From CBDBLK01 sp965215445 (GTDB taxonomy: Bacteria > Bdellovibrionota > Bacteriovoracia > Bacteriovoracales > Bacteriovoracaceae): a stretch of DNA of 64,000 nucleotides. The stretch is from contig CBDCDT010000002.1 of assembly GCA_965215445.1 (NCBI GenBank), positions 248,001-312,000 of the forward strand, read 5' to 3'. Under the pieces are notes generated by a model. It ran no database searches and was not told the DNA's origin. It was given only the letters and a program-made list of their open reading frames with translations. A program made the position numbers and the translations under genes. Positions 35,508 through 43,780 of the stretch are shown piece by piece; within the stretch, counting starts at the first letter, position 1; each line of letters starts with the position of its first letter.

Positions 35508-36917
35508 GTGGAAACTCTCCTTGAATTTATCCACGCCCACGTCGCCGAGGCCCCCTACCTGATTTTTGGCCTCTTGCTCTTGGCGGGGTTTGGCCTTCCC
35601 GTCAGCGAAGACGTCATGCTCCTGGCCAGTGCCCTACTGGCGGCCAAGCACCCGGATCAGCTCGCCCCGCTTTTTACCGGCGTTTTTCTGGGGGCCTATT
35701 TTTCAGACCTTATCTGCTATGCCTTTTTGGGCCGTTATCTGGGAAACAAAGTCTTCCAAATCAGGTTTTTTTCCAAGCTGGTCAAACAAAAACGCATTGA
35801 AAAAGTGGGCCGGTTTTACCAGAAATACGGCGTGATAGTTTTGCTCGTCGGCCGCTTTATTCCCTTCGGAGTACGCAACGCTCTCTTTTTTACGGCGGGA
35901 CTGTCCAAAATGAATGTCTGGAAATTTGCCCTGACCGATCTTTTGGCCTGCCTGCTTTCCTGTAGCGCCTATTTTGCTGTCTACTACACGTTTGGAGAAA
36001 ACGCCGTCGAGATGATCCAAAAGGGCAATCGGGCCTTGCTGCTTTTACTTCCCCTGGCATTACTGGTATGCTGGTTTTACTGTCGGAGAAAAAAAATGTA
36101 TCAGGTTTCCGCAACATCTTCGCTCATTCTACTCTGGACCGACCAACGCATTTACGAAAGCGTTTCGGCAAAAAAGTTTTTTCAAAATATCAACCTGGAT
36201 GCGGGGAAAGGACTTAAAGACCAATTGACGGATATTCCCCACATTAAAGAGGAAATCACCAACCGAAAATATGGTGTCAAAAAATTCTGCGATCAATTTC
36301 TCTCCACTTGTGAAGATGCCCAAGTGGTCTTTCTCGGTTCGGGAATAGACCCCAAATCCATCGACGTTGCGGAATTGTACCCCAAAACGTCGGTCTTTGA
36401 TGTAGATATGGACAATATGCAGGCCAAGACAGACATCAACAAAAAAATTGCAGGGCCTTCCAATATCGCCTTTTGCCAGGCCGACGTGAGCAATGCCCGC
36501 GAAGTGGTCGATACCTTATCCCAGCACGGTTACAAAAAAGACAGGCCCACATTAGTCGTCGCCGAGGGAATCACCTACTACATTTCCAAAGAACTTTTCA
36601 GGGAAACCCTGAAGGCCTTGCGTACTGACAAAGGAGGGGCGGCCATCGAGTACTCCCTTCCCAACGAGGCCCTCACCCACCCGGAAATGGCAATTCATTA
36701 CAAAAACAACTTTGAAAACGTCCGCTCCCTGCTCAAATGGCCAACACCTCTTTGCCGCTACACCACCCAGGAAATGTCAGAATTGGCCGACTTTTCAGGC
36801 GGACACCTGACGCAAACCCTGAACCAACAGGAAATTGAACGGGAACGCACCGGCGGCAATCGCCACTATCAAGACCACACCGGCTGCATTTATATTTCTT
36901 TCATCCAGTTTTCATAA
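35508..36917 (+). CDS. Fusion of a DedA membrane domain and an LCMT/PPM-type SAM methyltransferase
   Basis: Residues about 1-190 are a DedA-family membrane domain (GFGLPVSEDVMLLAS, RFYQKYGVIVLLVGRFIPFGVR). Residues about 200-470 resemble leucine carboxyl methyltransferase-type enzymes: VVFLGSGIDPKSID binds SAM, VFDVDMDNMQAK supplies the acidic ribose contact, and LVVAEGITYYI is a conserved strand-helix. GTG 35508 is the only start that lies outside the terminator; ATG 35472 is in the terminator loop. DedA proteins move lipid carriers or support membrane homeostasis; what the methyltransferase modifies is unknown. I do not know this fusion from characterised proteins. Confidence 0.78.
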   Translation: METLLEFIHAHVAEAPYLIFGLLLLAGFGLPVSEDVMLLASALLAAKHPDQLAPLFTGVFLGAYFSDLICYAFLGRYLGNKVFQIRFFSKLVKQKRIEKVGRFYQKYGVIVLLVGRFIPFGVRNALFFTAGLSKMNVWKFALTDLLACLLSCSAYFAVYYTFGENAVEMIQKGNRALLLLLPLALLVCWFYCRRKKMYQVSATSSLILLWTDQRIYESVSAKKFFQNINLDAGKGLKDQLTDIPHIKEEITNRKYGVKKFCDQFLSTCEDAQVVFLGSGIDPKSIDVAELYPKTSVFDVDMDNMQAKTDINKKIAGPSNIAFCQADVSNAREVVDTLSQHGYKKDRPTLVVAEGITYYISKELFRETLKALRTDKGGAAIEYSLPNEALTHPEMAIHYKNNFENVRSLLKWPTPLCRYTTQEMSELADFSGGHLTQTLNQQEIERERTGGNRHYQDHTGCIYISFIQFS

Positions 36918-36996
36918 TTTTGCGCAATATATCTTTCTAAAACCTGGACAAAAGGGCCACTCCAAGTTAAATCTCCACCACAACAAAGGAATTTTC

Positions 36997-38049
36997 ATGA
37001 CTAAAAGCATTATTGCCATTTTATGTCTTCTCACAATCGGCAACTCCTTGGCCCAGAAGAAATGTGGCCTCTTTTCAAGGCTCCTTTTTGGGGCCGATAA
37101 ATACGAAAGTGAGACGGTTCAAGAGCGGATGGCGGAAAACCTCAAAAGAGCGAGGGCCCCTTCTGTTTTTTCTCCCAAAAACGATGCCATCGTAAGCTAT
37201 TTACAATTCATCTCTAGGGCCTTTCCCCATACATCGCGCTACTGGCCAACGAAAGGTGGAAACCTGGTTCAGCAAGGCCGAAGCGTCTTTAAATCACAAT
37301 ATAAGGAAGGGCCTGACTGGGCCATCAAACTATTCGGAAAGGCCATTGAAGAGGGAGGCGACTCCAAACTGGTCTTTCAGGCCTACAAATACCGGGGACT
37401 CGCCCGCTCTATGAGAAGAAATGCTCACGGGGCCATAGAAGATTTCGATAAAGCGGCCGAAATAGGAAGCAGCGAGGGCCTTGGCGAAGTGTACCTTTTT
37501 CGAGCGGTGACGAAAGTCCTTTTGAGCGACAATGCGGGAATCATCGAAGACCTGAGCAAAGTGATTCCCACAGACGACCCCAGATTTGCCGTGGCCTATT
37601 ACTTGCGCGCACCCCACTACATTGCCGAGGGTAAAATTGGCAAGGCCATCGACGACTACACCCAACTGCTCAAAATTCACCCGCAAGATGCCTTGGCCCA
37701 CTTCCAGGTGGCCAAACTCCATACCCTTTTAAGGCATCCCGAGGCGATGGAACATTATCGGGCGGCATTGAAAGGGGGACTTGGAAAAGAATACAATGTG
37801 CATTTGTTTCACGGATACGCTTTGTCTCTCCACGGTTTTTTGGATGAATCTCTCAAACATTTAAACCGCGCTGTAGAACTTTCCCCCAAAGATGCCAGGG
37901 GATTGTATTTGCGAAGTTTCATCAAAAAGGCCTTAAACCACAACGAGGAAGCACAGGCCGACTTGAATACGGCCCTTCTGCTCAACCCGTCCATAGGGGA
38001 ATGGTCGCTGCCTACAGATGACCAGTTTTTAAATTTCCTGGAACTTTAG
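36997..38049 (+). CDS. Exported TPR-repeat protein
   Basis: A signal peptide (MTKSIIAILCLLTIGNSLAQ) is followed by TPR units across about 100-340, such as YKYRGLARSMRRNAHGAIEDF, HYIAEGKIGKAIDDYTQLLK and YLRSFIKKALNHNEEAQADL. ATG 36997 has AAGGA 7 bases upstream; the longer frame from 36835 reads the end of the preceding gene. It is probably a periplasmic scaffold. It ends in a 4-base overlap with the convergent gene. Confidence 0.82.
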   Translation: MTKSIIAILCLLTIGNSLAQKKCGLFSRLLFGADKYESETVQERMAENLKRARAPSVFSPKNDAIVSYLQFISRAFPHTSRYWPTKGGNLVQQGRSVFKSQYKEGPDWAIKLFGKAIEEGGDSKLVFQAYKYRGLARSMRRNAHGAIEDFDKAAEIGSSEGLGEVYLFRAVTKVLLSDNAGIIEDLSKVIPTDDPRFAVAYYLRAPHYIAEGKIGKAIDDYTQLLKIHPQDALAHFQVAKLHTLLRHPEAMEHYRAALKGGLGKEYNVHLFHGYALSLHGFLDESLKHLNRAVELSPKDARGLYLRSFIKKALNHNEEAQADLNTALLLNPSIGEWSLPTDDQFLNFLEL

Positions 38050-38855
38050 AGTCTATTCTCAACGGGTAAACTCTTTGCTTCGGGCAAAAGTGTTTCGATC
38101 TTGCACCAAAAGCGCCGCTTGAGTGCCAATTCCTGGAAGTATAAAGACAGCGTCTTGGCACACGATCCAGCAGACGCAAAAACATCCTCCCGCCAATCAA
38201 TTTTTCCTTTTAAAAAAAGCTCCTGAAGGTTTGCAAGGCCAGGACAATCGGGGGTGGTCACGCCGATACTTATACTTTGCTCGCTGACAGAAAATTCATT
38301 GATCGAAAAAAGCTCCCTCAAAAAAGGCAGCGCCTGTAAAAAGCGCTTGCAGGCGATATGCGCGTCCCCCAAAGGCCCCAAGGCCACAAAATGAGTCGCC
38401 CGACTGGCGTGATTGTGGAAAAAAATCTGGAAGCGATCTCTGGAATGGCACATCCACCAGTTAAGGCCCGGGTCTGAAAGGTCGCTCGAATACTCTCTGG
38501 AAAGAGAGTGCCGGCGGTTGGCCATTTGATCCACCAAAACTTCCGCTGCAGTTTTGGAATTTGTGGGAAAGATATTGTACTGACGACGCTCGAGGGGTAT
38601 CTTGGCACGCAGCACTTCTTCGGCGCTGGAATCCCCTCCCGTGGCCCAAGCGTACTCTTCCTCCAAATCTTCCACGGCCACAGCGCGCACACAAAAGGTA
38701 TGAGCGCCGGTTTCCAGAAAAAAAACAAGGCCGGGAGCTGACGGCCGGCCAGAAGTTGGCGTTTCCGATTCACTTTGTTCTTGTGGGGGAAGCTCACACT
38801 GCTCGGAGAGTTCCAAAGTCATCTTGGTCAAGAGATCAAAATCAGTTTCGGACAC
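38046..38855 (-). CDS. Protein of unknown function
   Basis: A 269-aa soluble-looking protein with no signal peptide or membrane segment. Residues 1-40 are acidic and Pro/Ser-rich. A motif RDRFQIFFHNHASRATHFV sits near 145-163. The start is GTG with GGGGAG about 7 bases upstream. No family recognised; it could be a sensor or accessory domain protein. Confidence 0.6.
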   Translation of the reverse strand: MSETDFDLLTKMTLELSEQCELPPQEQSESETPTSGRPSAPGLVFFLETGAHTFCVRAVAVEDLEEEYAWATGGDSSAEEVLRAKIPLERRQYNIFPTNSKTAAEVLVDQMANRRHSLSREYSSDLSDPGLNWWMCHSRDRFQIFFHNHASRATHFVALGPLGDAHIACKRFLQALPFLRELFSINEFSVSEQSISIGVTTPDCPGLANLQELFLKGKIDWREDVFASAGSCAKTLSLYFQELALKRRFWCKIETLLPEAKSLPVENRL

Positions 38856-38889
38856 GAAACACTCCCCTTTATTATTCTAAGGGAAGGAA

Positions 38890-39540
38890 TCACGCTCTGC
38901 AAATGAGAAAAAGCCCATCGCGAACGGGCAATAACGTAGCATAAAGATCGTTCCGCCCGGCCACTTGATCGTTCAAACGCTTAATCGCCAGTGTTGAAGA
39001 TTCGTACTCTTTCCCGCGCAAATCGCTGTCGGACTCAAGCACCCTTCCCGACCACAAAACATTGTCCACCACAATCATTCCGCGCTCACTCAAACGCTCA
39101 AGGGAAAGTTCCAAATAGGGAGAGTAATTTTCCTTGTCGGCATCAATAAAGACCAAATCAAACAGGCCCTCCAAAGTAGAAATCACATCGAGGGCTGCAC
39201 CCGTGTGGGCGGTAATTTTCTCAGCGTGCCCGGATTTTTGCCAAAACCGAGCAGTGTAGTCCCTATGTTTGACATCAATAGTATGAATTTCCCCACCTTC
39301 GGGCAGGTTTTCCGCTATGCAAAGAGTGCTGTAGCCGCTAAAAGTTCCGATTTCCAAAATGCGCCTGGCCCCGCTCAAGCGCACCAGCAGGCCCAAAAAC
39401 GAACCCACCATTTCCCCGCATAACATACGCGCCATGTCTTCATGTTGTCGCGTGTGTTCTGCCAATTCCCTGGCCACACTTGATGGGAGCGTGGATTTTT
39501 GGCGGGCGTAGGCCTCAATTTTGGGATCAATCAATTCCAC
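38890..39540 (-). CDS. Class I SAM-dependent O-methyltransferase (CCoAOMT-like)
   Basis: ILEIGTFSGYSTLCIAENLP is the SAM-binding motif I, and FDLVFIDADKENY and GMIVVDNVLWSG are the metal-binding and catalytic blocks of the caffeoyl-CoA/catechol O-methyltransferase group. At 216 aa it is normal. GTG start. The acceptor is unknown; bacterial members methylate small catechol-like compounds. Confidence 0.88.
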   Translation of the reverse strand: MELIDPKIEAYARQKSTLPSSVARELAEHTRQHEDMARMLCGEMVGSFLGLLVRLSGARRILEIGTFSGYSTLCIAENLPEGGEIHTIDVKHRDYTARFWQKSGHAEKITAHTGAALDVISTLEGLFDLVFIDADKENYSPYLELSLERLSERGMIVVDNVLWSGRVLESDSDLRGKEYESSTLAIKRLNDQVAGRNDLYATLLPVRDGLFLICRA

Positions 39541-39602
39541 AGACCCATCCTAGACTTTGAACAGCAAAACGGCCATACTCGCTCCTTTTTAAAGGCCCAA
39601 GA

Positions 39603-40664
39603 ATGAACATCGTAGCGCTTAAACAGTGGATTCCCCAATTTCACTCCCCATTGGTAGTTGCCGGCCCCTGTGCGGCGGAAACGGAAGAGCAAGTCTTGAG
39701 TACGGCAAGATCGCTCTGCGAGATAAAAAGTGTGCGCATTTTTAGGGCCGGACTTTGGAAACCGCGCAGTCGCCCAGGGCCTTTTCAAGGCGTGGGAGAA
39801 AAAGGCCTTACATGGCTACAAAAGGTGCAATCAAAAACCGGATTGCTCGTCGCCACCGAAGTGGCCACTCCCAAGCACGTCGAAGCGGCCCTAAAGGCGG
39901 GCATCGACGTTTTGTGGGTCGGGGCCAGAACCACCGGCAATCCCTTTTCCGTGCAAGACATCGCCGATGCTTTGTGCGGCCACGACATTCCAGTGATAGT
40001 GAAAAATCCGCCCCACGCCGACTTGGGCCTTTGGATAGGGGCCTTTGAACGTTTGGAAAAGAGCGGCCTTTCAAAACTTGCGGCCGTTCACCGGGGCATT
40101 GCCCACGCTCCCTTGGTTCAAAGTTCCCTCCGCAACTCTCCCGCATGGAATCTTCCCCTTGAACTCAAACGCCTGCTGCCGCAATTACCTCTCTTGTGCG
40201 ACCCCTCTCACATTGCCGGACAAAGAGAAAATGTTGAGGCACTTTGCAAAGAGGCCTTGAGATTGGGCATGGAAGGGTTGATGATTGAGGCCCACACCGA
40301 CCCGGATAGTGCTTTAAGCGATGCTGACCAACAGGTCACTTGTGCCCAACTTAAACAAATTATAGAAGGCCTGCAAAACAGTTTCGAGAGCAATCCACAA
40401 AATCAACTTGAAGAATTGCGCCACCACATAGACAATTTTGACCGCGAAATTATCGAATCCCTCGGCAAACGCTTCCAGATAGTTAAAAAGCTGGGAAATA
40501 TCAAAGAAAAAGCTCAAATGAATATCTTACAGGAAGAACGCGCCAAACAAGTGCTTTCAAGTCTCACCATTGAGGGAGAAAAACAAGGCCTTTCCCCTCG
40601 CTTTATCCAAAAGCTCTACCGCCTTATTCACGAAGAGGCCGTACAGCAACAGTCGCGCCCCTAA
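39603..40664 (+). CDS. Bifunctional DAHP synthase / chorismate mutase
   Basis: Residues about 1-260 are a type I-beta 3-deoxy-D-arabino-heptulosonate-7-phosphate synthase, with VAGPCAAET, RAGLWKPRSRP, WVGARTTGNPF, AVHRGI and LCDPSHIAGQRE. Residues about 265-350 are a type II (AroQ) chorismate mutase (LRHHIDNFDREIIESLGKRFQIVKKLGNIK). The chorismate mutase tail is known to give feedback control in this domain order. It opens and later branches the shikimate route to Phe and Tyr. Confidence 0.92.
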   Translation: MNIVALKQWIPQFHSPLVVAGPCAAETEEQVLSTARSLCEIKSVRIFRAGLWKPRSRPGPFQGVGEKGLTWLQKVQSKTGLLVATEVATPKHVEAALKAGIDVLWVGARTTGNPFSVQDIADALCGHDIPVIVKNPPHADLGLWIGAFERLEKSGLSKLAAVHRGIAHAPLVQSSLRNSPAWNLPLELKRLLPQLPLLCDPSHIAGQRENVEALCKEALRLGMEGLMIEAHTDPDSALSDADQQVTCAQLKQIIEGLQNSFESNPQNQLEELRHHIDNFDREIIESLGKRFQIVKKLGNIKEKAQMNILQEERAKQVLSSLTIEGEKQGLSPRFIQKLYRLIHEEAVQQQSRP

Positions 40665-41629
40665 GAAGATTTCTTGAAATGCTTGTGAGATTGCAAGCGG
40701 GAAAAAAGAGTATTGTTACAATATTCTTCAAATTCGGGCCTCAATTCCCAAGGGTCAACAATTTCAATGTGTTCGCGCATGGAACTCAACCAGTGAAACA
40801 ATTCTTCACTAATTTCCACCGATGCGGCCCAAATCACTTCTCCTTCCCGGTTGGCGGTGACGTAAGGAGCACCTAAAAAATGGTAGGGGTGATCCAAATC
40901 AATCTTGCCGGGGTCTTTGATTCTCAAAACCAGACGCTCCTCGGTTCCCTCCATCTCGCGCATGGCATGGATAAAGCGTTCTACCTCCCGGGAAGTAAAA
41001 TTGGGCCGGTAAGTTTGGTTTTTAGAAACAGGTTTGCAGTGCTGGATACTCTCCAGAGCAAAAAAGAGCAAACTGCAACTCTTAACTTCTTCTCCAAGCA
41101 CTCCAAGACTTCCATTAAAGATGAGTAGGCGGTGAAGAAAAAGGGTGTAGCGCTTTCCATTTCTAAGCTCCAAGAGCAACAACGTCTTCTTCGAGATGGC
41201 CCTTTCCAAAGCACTGGCGAGAGAACTTTTTGAAGAAATCTTACAAGTAAGAAGTGCCTCCAAATCGGAAAGAGGATAAACTTCCTCCAAATGCTTCCAA
41301 CGCTTGCCCAGATGGCGATTAAAGATTTTGCCTTTGAAGGAATCAAACAGGGCCGCGCGCACCCACAGGGCCAACCACTGGCCAAAACTCAAAGGCCCAT
41401 AACGGGCATTTCGAGGAAGAGAAAGGGATTTCTCGCTTACGGGATGGCCCCATTCTTGCAATAGGGCCGTCCACTCTTTGAGTTTTTTATCATCCCACGA
41501 AGTTTGATGGAGGGCCTGAAGGCCCCGCCCTACCTCCTCCAGTGATTGGGGGTTAGAGAGATTCTCCACATAGTGAAGAAATCGCCAAAAATCTCCGGGT
41601 TGGTTTAATAATTTTTTGCCATTTATCAT
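40661..41629 (-). CDS. WYL/WCX-domain-like regulator without an obvious N-terminal HTH
   Basis: A region around residues 140-205 (KTLLLLELRNGKRYTLFLHRLLIF, ALESIQHC) fits a WYL domain. Residues about 225-310 (RLVLRIKD, GEVIWAASVEISEELFHWLSSM, IVDPWELRPEFEEY) fit its WCX extension. The first 130 residues are helical, but no clear winged helix was seen. It overlaps the stop of the preceding gene on the opposite strand. WYL proteins sense ligands or nucleic acids and regulate transcription. Confidence 0.65.
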   Translation of the reverse strand: MINGKKLLNQPGDFWRFLHYVENLSNPQSLEEVGRGLQALHQTSWDDKKLKEWTALLQEWGHPVSEKSLSLPRNARYGPLSFGQWLALWVRAALFDSFKGKIFNRHLGKRWKHLEEVYPLSDLEALLTCKISSKSSLASALERAISKKTLLLLELRNGKRYTLFLHRLLIFNGSLGVLGEEVKSCSLLFFALESIQHCKPVSKNQTYRPNFTSREVERFIHAMREMEGTEERLVLRIKDPGKIDLDHPYHFLGAPYVTANREGEVIWAASVEISEELFHWLSSMREHIEIVDPWELRPEFEEYCNNTLFSRLQSHKHFKKSS

Positions 41630-41702
41630 ACTATTCTACTCGGACAAGTCCCAGCAAAACTTTAGCCCTCTCAACTACTTGAAAATAGGTAAATTTAGCA
41701 CT

Positions 41703-41732
41703 TTGGATTTTTGCGCCCGAAAGGCCCATAAT
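41703..41732 (+). promoter_or_regulatory. Possible promoter directly before the 184-aa membrane-anchored protein
   Basis: TTGGAT (41703-41708) and CATAAT (41727-41732) have an 18-base spacer. The CATAAT overlaps the first ATG (41731) and lies 7 bases before the second ATG (41740). The second start would give a nearly leaderless transcript. Confidence 0.4.
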
Positions 41733-42285
41733 GGATTTCATGGGCCTCAAATCCCTCAAGTCCCTGAGTTCGCTCATCAAAAACCCGTTTTTGGCGATGG
41801 GTATTTTGATGGTGACCATTTTATTTTTCCAACTCGAAGAAAGGGGTCTATTGGCATCCTTTTGGGAATACTTCAAAGAATCTCGCAGGGCCAAGCTAAC
41901 TCCCAGCAGTTGCCGGTCTGTGCGGGTAAAACTTGACCGCCGTATTCCCGACTCTTGGAAAACCCATTGTGAAGGAAAAAGCTACAACAATTTGGCAGTC
42001 ACCATCGAACTCACTTCCCCCACTGAATTTAAAGACCAAAACCAACTCAAAACCTACCTCTACCGCCAAACCGCCAACGCCCTCATCCATATTGCCAAAC
42101 AAGGCCCTGGTGACAATTTAGAACGCACCGATATTGTGCGACTCCAAGTCATACACCCCCGCTTGGAAATCAACGCCATCACCGAAGGGCACCTGATCGT
42201 TAAACTGGCCACTCTCAAAAACAAAAAACTTATAGCTGCCCATATTCAAAACAGTGTACAAGTCAAAGAAAAAAGTCGGCCATAG
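41731..42285 (+). CDS. Membrane-anchored protein of unknown function
   Basis: One hydrophobic helix (about 18-35, NPFLAMGILMVTILFF) is followed by a soluble domain of about 140 residues. ATG 41740 (three residues shorter) is as likely as 41731 because of the -10-like box across the first. No family recognised. It lies upstream of two genes of envelope or chemotaxis type. Confidence 0.6.
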   Translation: MDFMGLKSLKSLSSLIKNPFLAMGILMVTILFFQLEERGLLASFWEYFKESRRAKLTPSSCRSVRVKLDRRIPDSWKTHCEGKSYNNLAVTIELTSPTEFKDQNQLKTYLYRQTANALIHIAKQGPGDNLERTDIVRLQVIHPRLEINAITEGHLIVKLATLKNKKLIAAHIQNSVQVKEKSRP

Positions 42286-42323
42286 CAGTTTTTTCCAAAT
42301 CGCGCCCGCAACCCAAATTAAGG

Positions 42324-42329
42324 CATAAT
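42324..42329 (+). promoter_or_regulatory. CATAAT box 6 bases before a GTG start (possible leaderless transcript)
   Basis: The same CATAAT-N6-start spacing as at 29432 and the same as TATAAT-N6 at 27263 and 11480. No -35 box or ribosome site is evident. Confidence 0.35.
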
Positions 42330-42335
42330 ATAAGA

Positions 42336-43193
42336 GTGAAAAAACTTATCTCTCTCCAATTTATCTTGCTCGCTCTTTTTCTGGCATTCCAGATTCAAGG
42401 CCAATCCCTTTCCGAAGGTATCAATTACAAGAAACAATACTATGAAGAAATGCTTAAAAAATTTTCTCAAGGGCGAAACCTTGAAGATGACGAACGCGAG
42501 CTAGAAGAGCAAACAAACGATTCTTTTTTTGACCCCGAGTTCGACTATTCACAATTTACGGGAAGGGTAACTGACCGTGATAAAACTACTCATATTCTCA
42601 AAGTGAGTTCAGAAAATAAAAACACGCGTTTTTTTCAAACCGGGGACAAACTGAGCTTTCGCATGGCCTCGAAAAAAACAAAAATGTGTGACAGTACAGT
42701 GCGCTCGGTGGAAAAAGGTTATTTCATCATACACGTTAGTGATTGGGAACCGTGCTTTTCCAAAGGAGAATATTTCAGACGGGGAAGCATGTTGGTTTTT
42801 TATTCTCAAAACCTTGTCGAAAGAGTCCGCAATGCGGCCCTTTATCGCTTGCTATTAATGAAGCGTAGAAAAGATTTTTTTAACCAACTCAACGGCATTA
42901 ATCGTTTTGTTTGGTCTTACAATCAACAACGAGTTAAAGAAGTGGCCAATTTTGACCAACAAATCATCGCCTTGCAAAGGGAAAAGCAACGCGCTCTCGA
43001 AGACCTTTTGGCAAAAAAGGAAGAGAATATCAAATTGCAAAAAGAACTGGTTATGCGCATAGACCGGCTCGACCGCGATCTGGAAATATATCGGGTGGAT
43101 AAAAGCGAACCCATGATTGACCGTTGGCATCTCGATCAAGACCTGGGCCTGCCCGTTGAAAAACGGCCCAGTAAAATGCGTTACAACCTTTAA
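42336..43193 (+). CDS. Exported coiled-coil protein of unknown function
   Basis: The signal peptide (start to about residue 22, FQIQGQ) is followed by a beta-rich middle (about 75-160, with GDKLSFRMASKK and GYFIIHVSDWEPCF) and a long coiled coil (about 165-250, rich in Lys/Glu/Gln/Leu). The start is GTG. The layout suggests an envelope protein like those encoded near flagellar or gliding genes. A CheX-like gene follows 18 bases later. Confidence 0.62.
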   Translation: MKKLISLQFILLALFLAFQIQGQSLSEGINYKKQYYEEMLKKFSQGRNLEDDERELEEQTNDSFFDPEFDYSQFTGRVTDRDKTTHILKVSSENKNTRFFQTGDKLSFRMASKKTKMCDSTVRSVEKGYFIIHVSDWEPCFSKGEYFRRGSMLVFYSQNLVERVRNAALYRLLLMKRRKDFFNQLNGINRFVWSYNQQRVKEVANFDQQIIALQREKQRALEDLLAKKEENIKLQKELVMRIDRLDRDLEIYRVDKSEPMIDRWHLDQDLGLPVEKRPSKMRYNL

Positions 43194-43211
43194 GCTATTG
43201 GGAAAAATTTT

Positions 43212-43754
43212 GTGCGAAAATTTCATAAACGCTACTTAGATTTTTGTCATCCCTGCATCAAAGGCCTGCAACATATCTACGCCAATATGGCGCGCACAAA
43301 CCTTGAACCTAAAAATCCTTATATCAAAGAAAACTATATTCTTCCGGGAGACATCAGTGCCGTACTCACATTAAATGGAAAATTAAAAAATAAAGATTTT
43401 CAAGGCATCATGCTTTTATCCTGGCCGATGGATCCGTATTTAAAAACCGCCAGTAAAATTTTGCGTCAAGAATATAAAGAGTTGGTGGAAAATATTCAGG
43501 AATTGGGAGAAGAAATTTGCCAAATGGTGGTGGGCAAGGCCAACACTGAACTTCAAAACAAAGGCTACCTCATAGAAAAATCCAAAACCATTTCACTAAA
43601 GGGAAAAGAATCCACATGGAAACCTCCCTCTGAGTACGTTACCATCGTTACTCCCATGGAAAGTTGGATGGGTAAATTTTTTGTCGAATTTAATTATTTC
43701 GACTCCAATGCAGATGATGCCAATCTTGACTTTGATGCCAACCGGGCGCCTTGA
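43212..43754 (+). CDS. CheX/CheC-like chemotaxis phosphatase-type protein
   Basis: The 180-aa protein follows the CheX pattern: GDISAVLTLNGKLK, then a long helix with GEEICQMVVGKANTEL, then the IEKSKT strand. In active CheX/CheC the helix has ExxN, where Asn helps to remove phosphate from CheY. Here the matching positions read E-I-C-Q, so the Asn is replaced by Gln. It may be a weak or non-catalytic family member. GTG start. No other chemotaxis genes are nearby. Confidence 0.65.
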   Translation: MRKFHKRYLDFCHPCIKGLQHIYANMARTNLEPKNPYIKENYILPGDISAVLTLNGKLKNKDFQGIMLLSWPMDPYLKTASKILRQEYKELVENIQELGEEICQMVVGKANTELQNKGYLIEKSKTISLKGKESTWKPPSEYVTIVTPMESWMGKFFVEFNYFDSNADDANLDFDANRAP

Positions 43755-43780
43755 AATTTTAAGAATCTTCAGGAGGGAGA

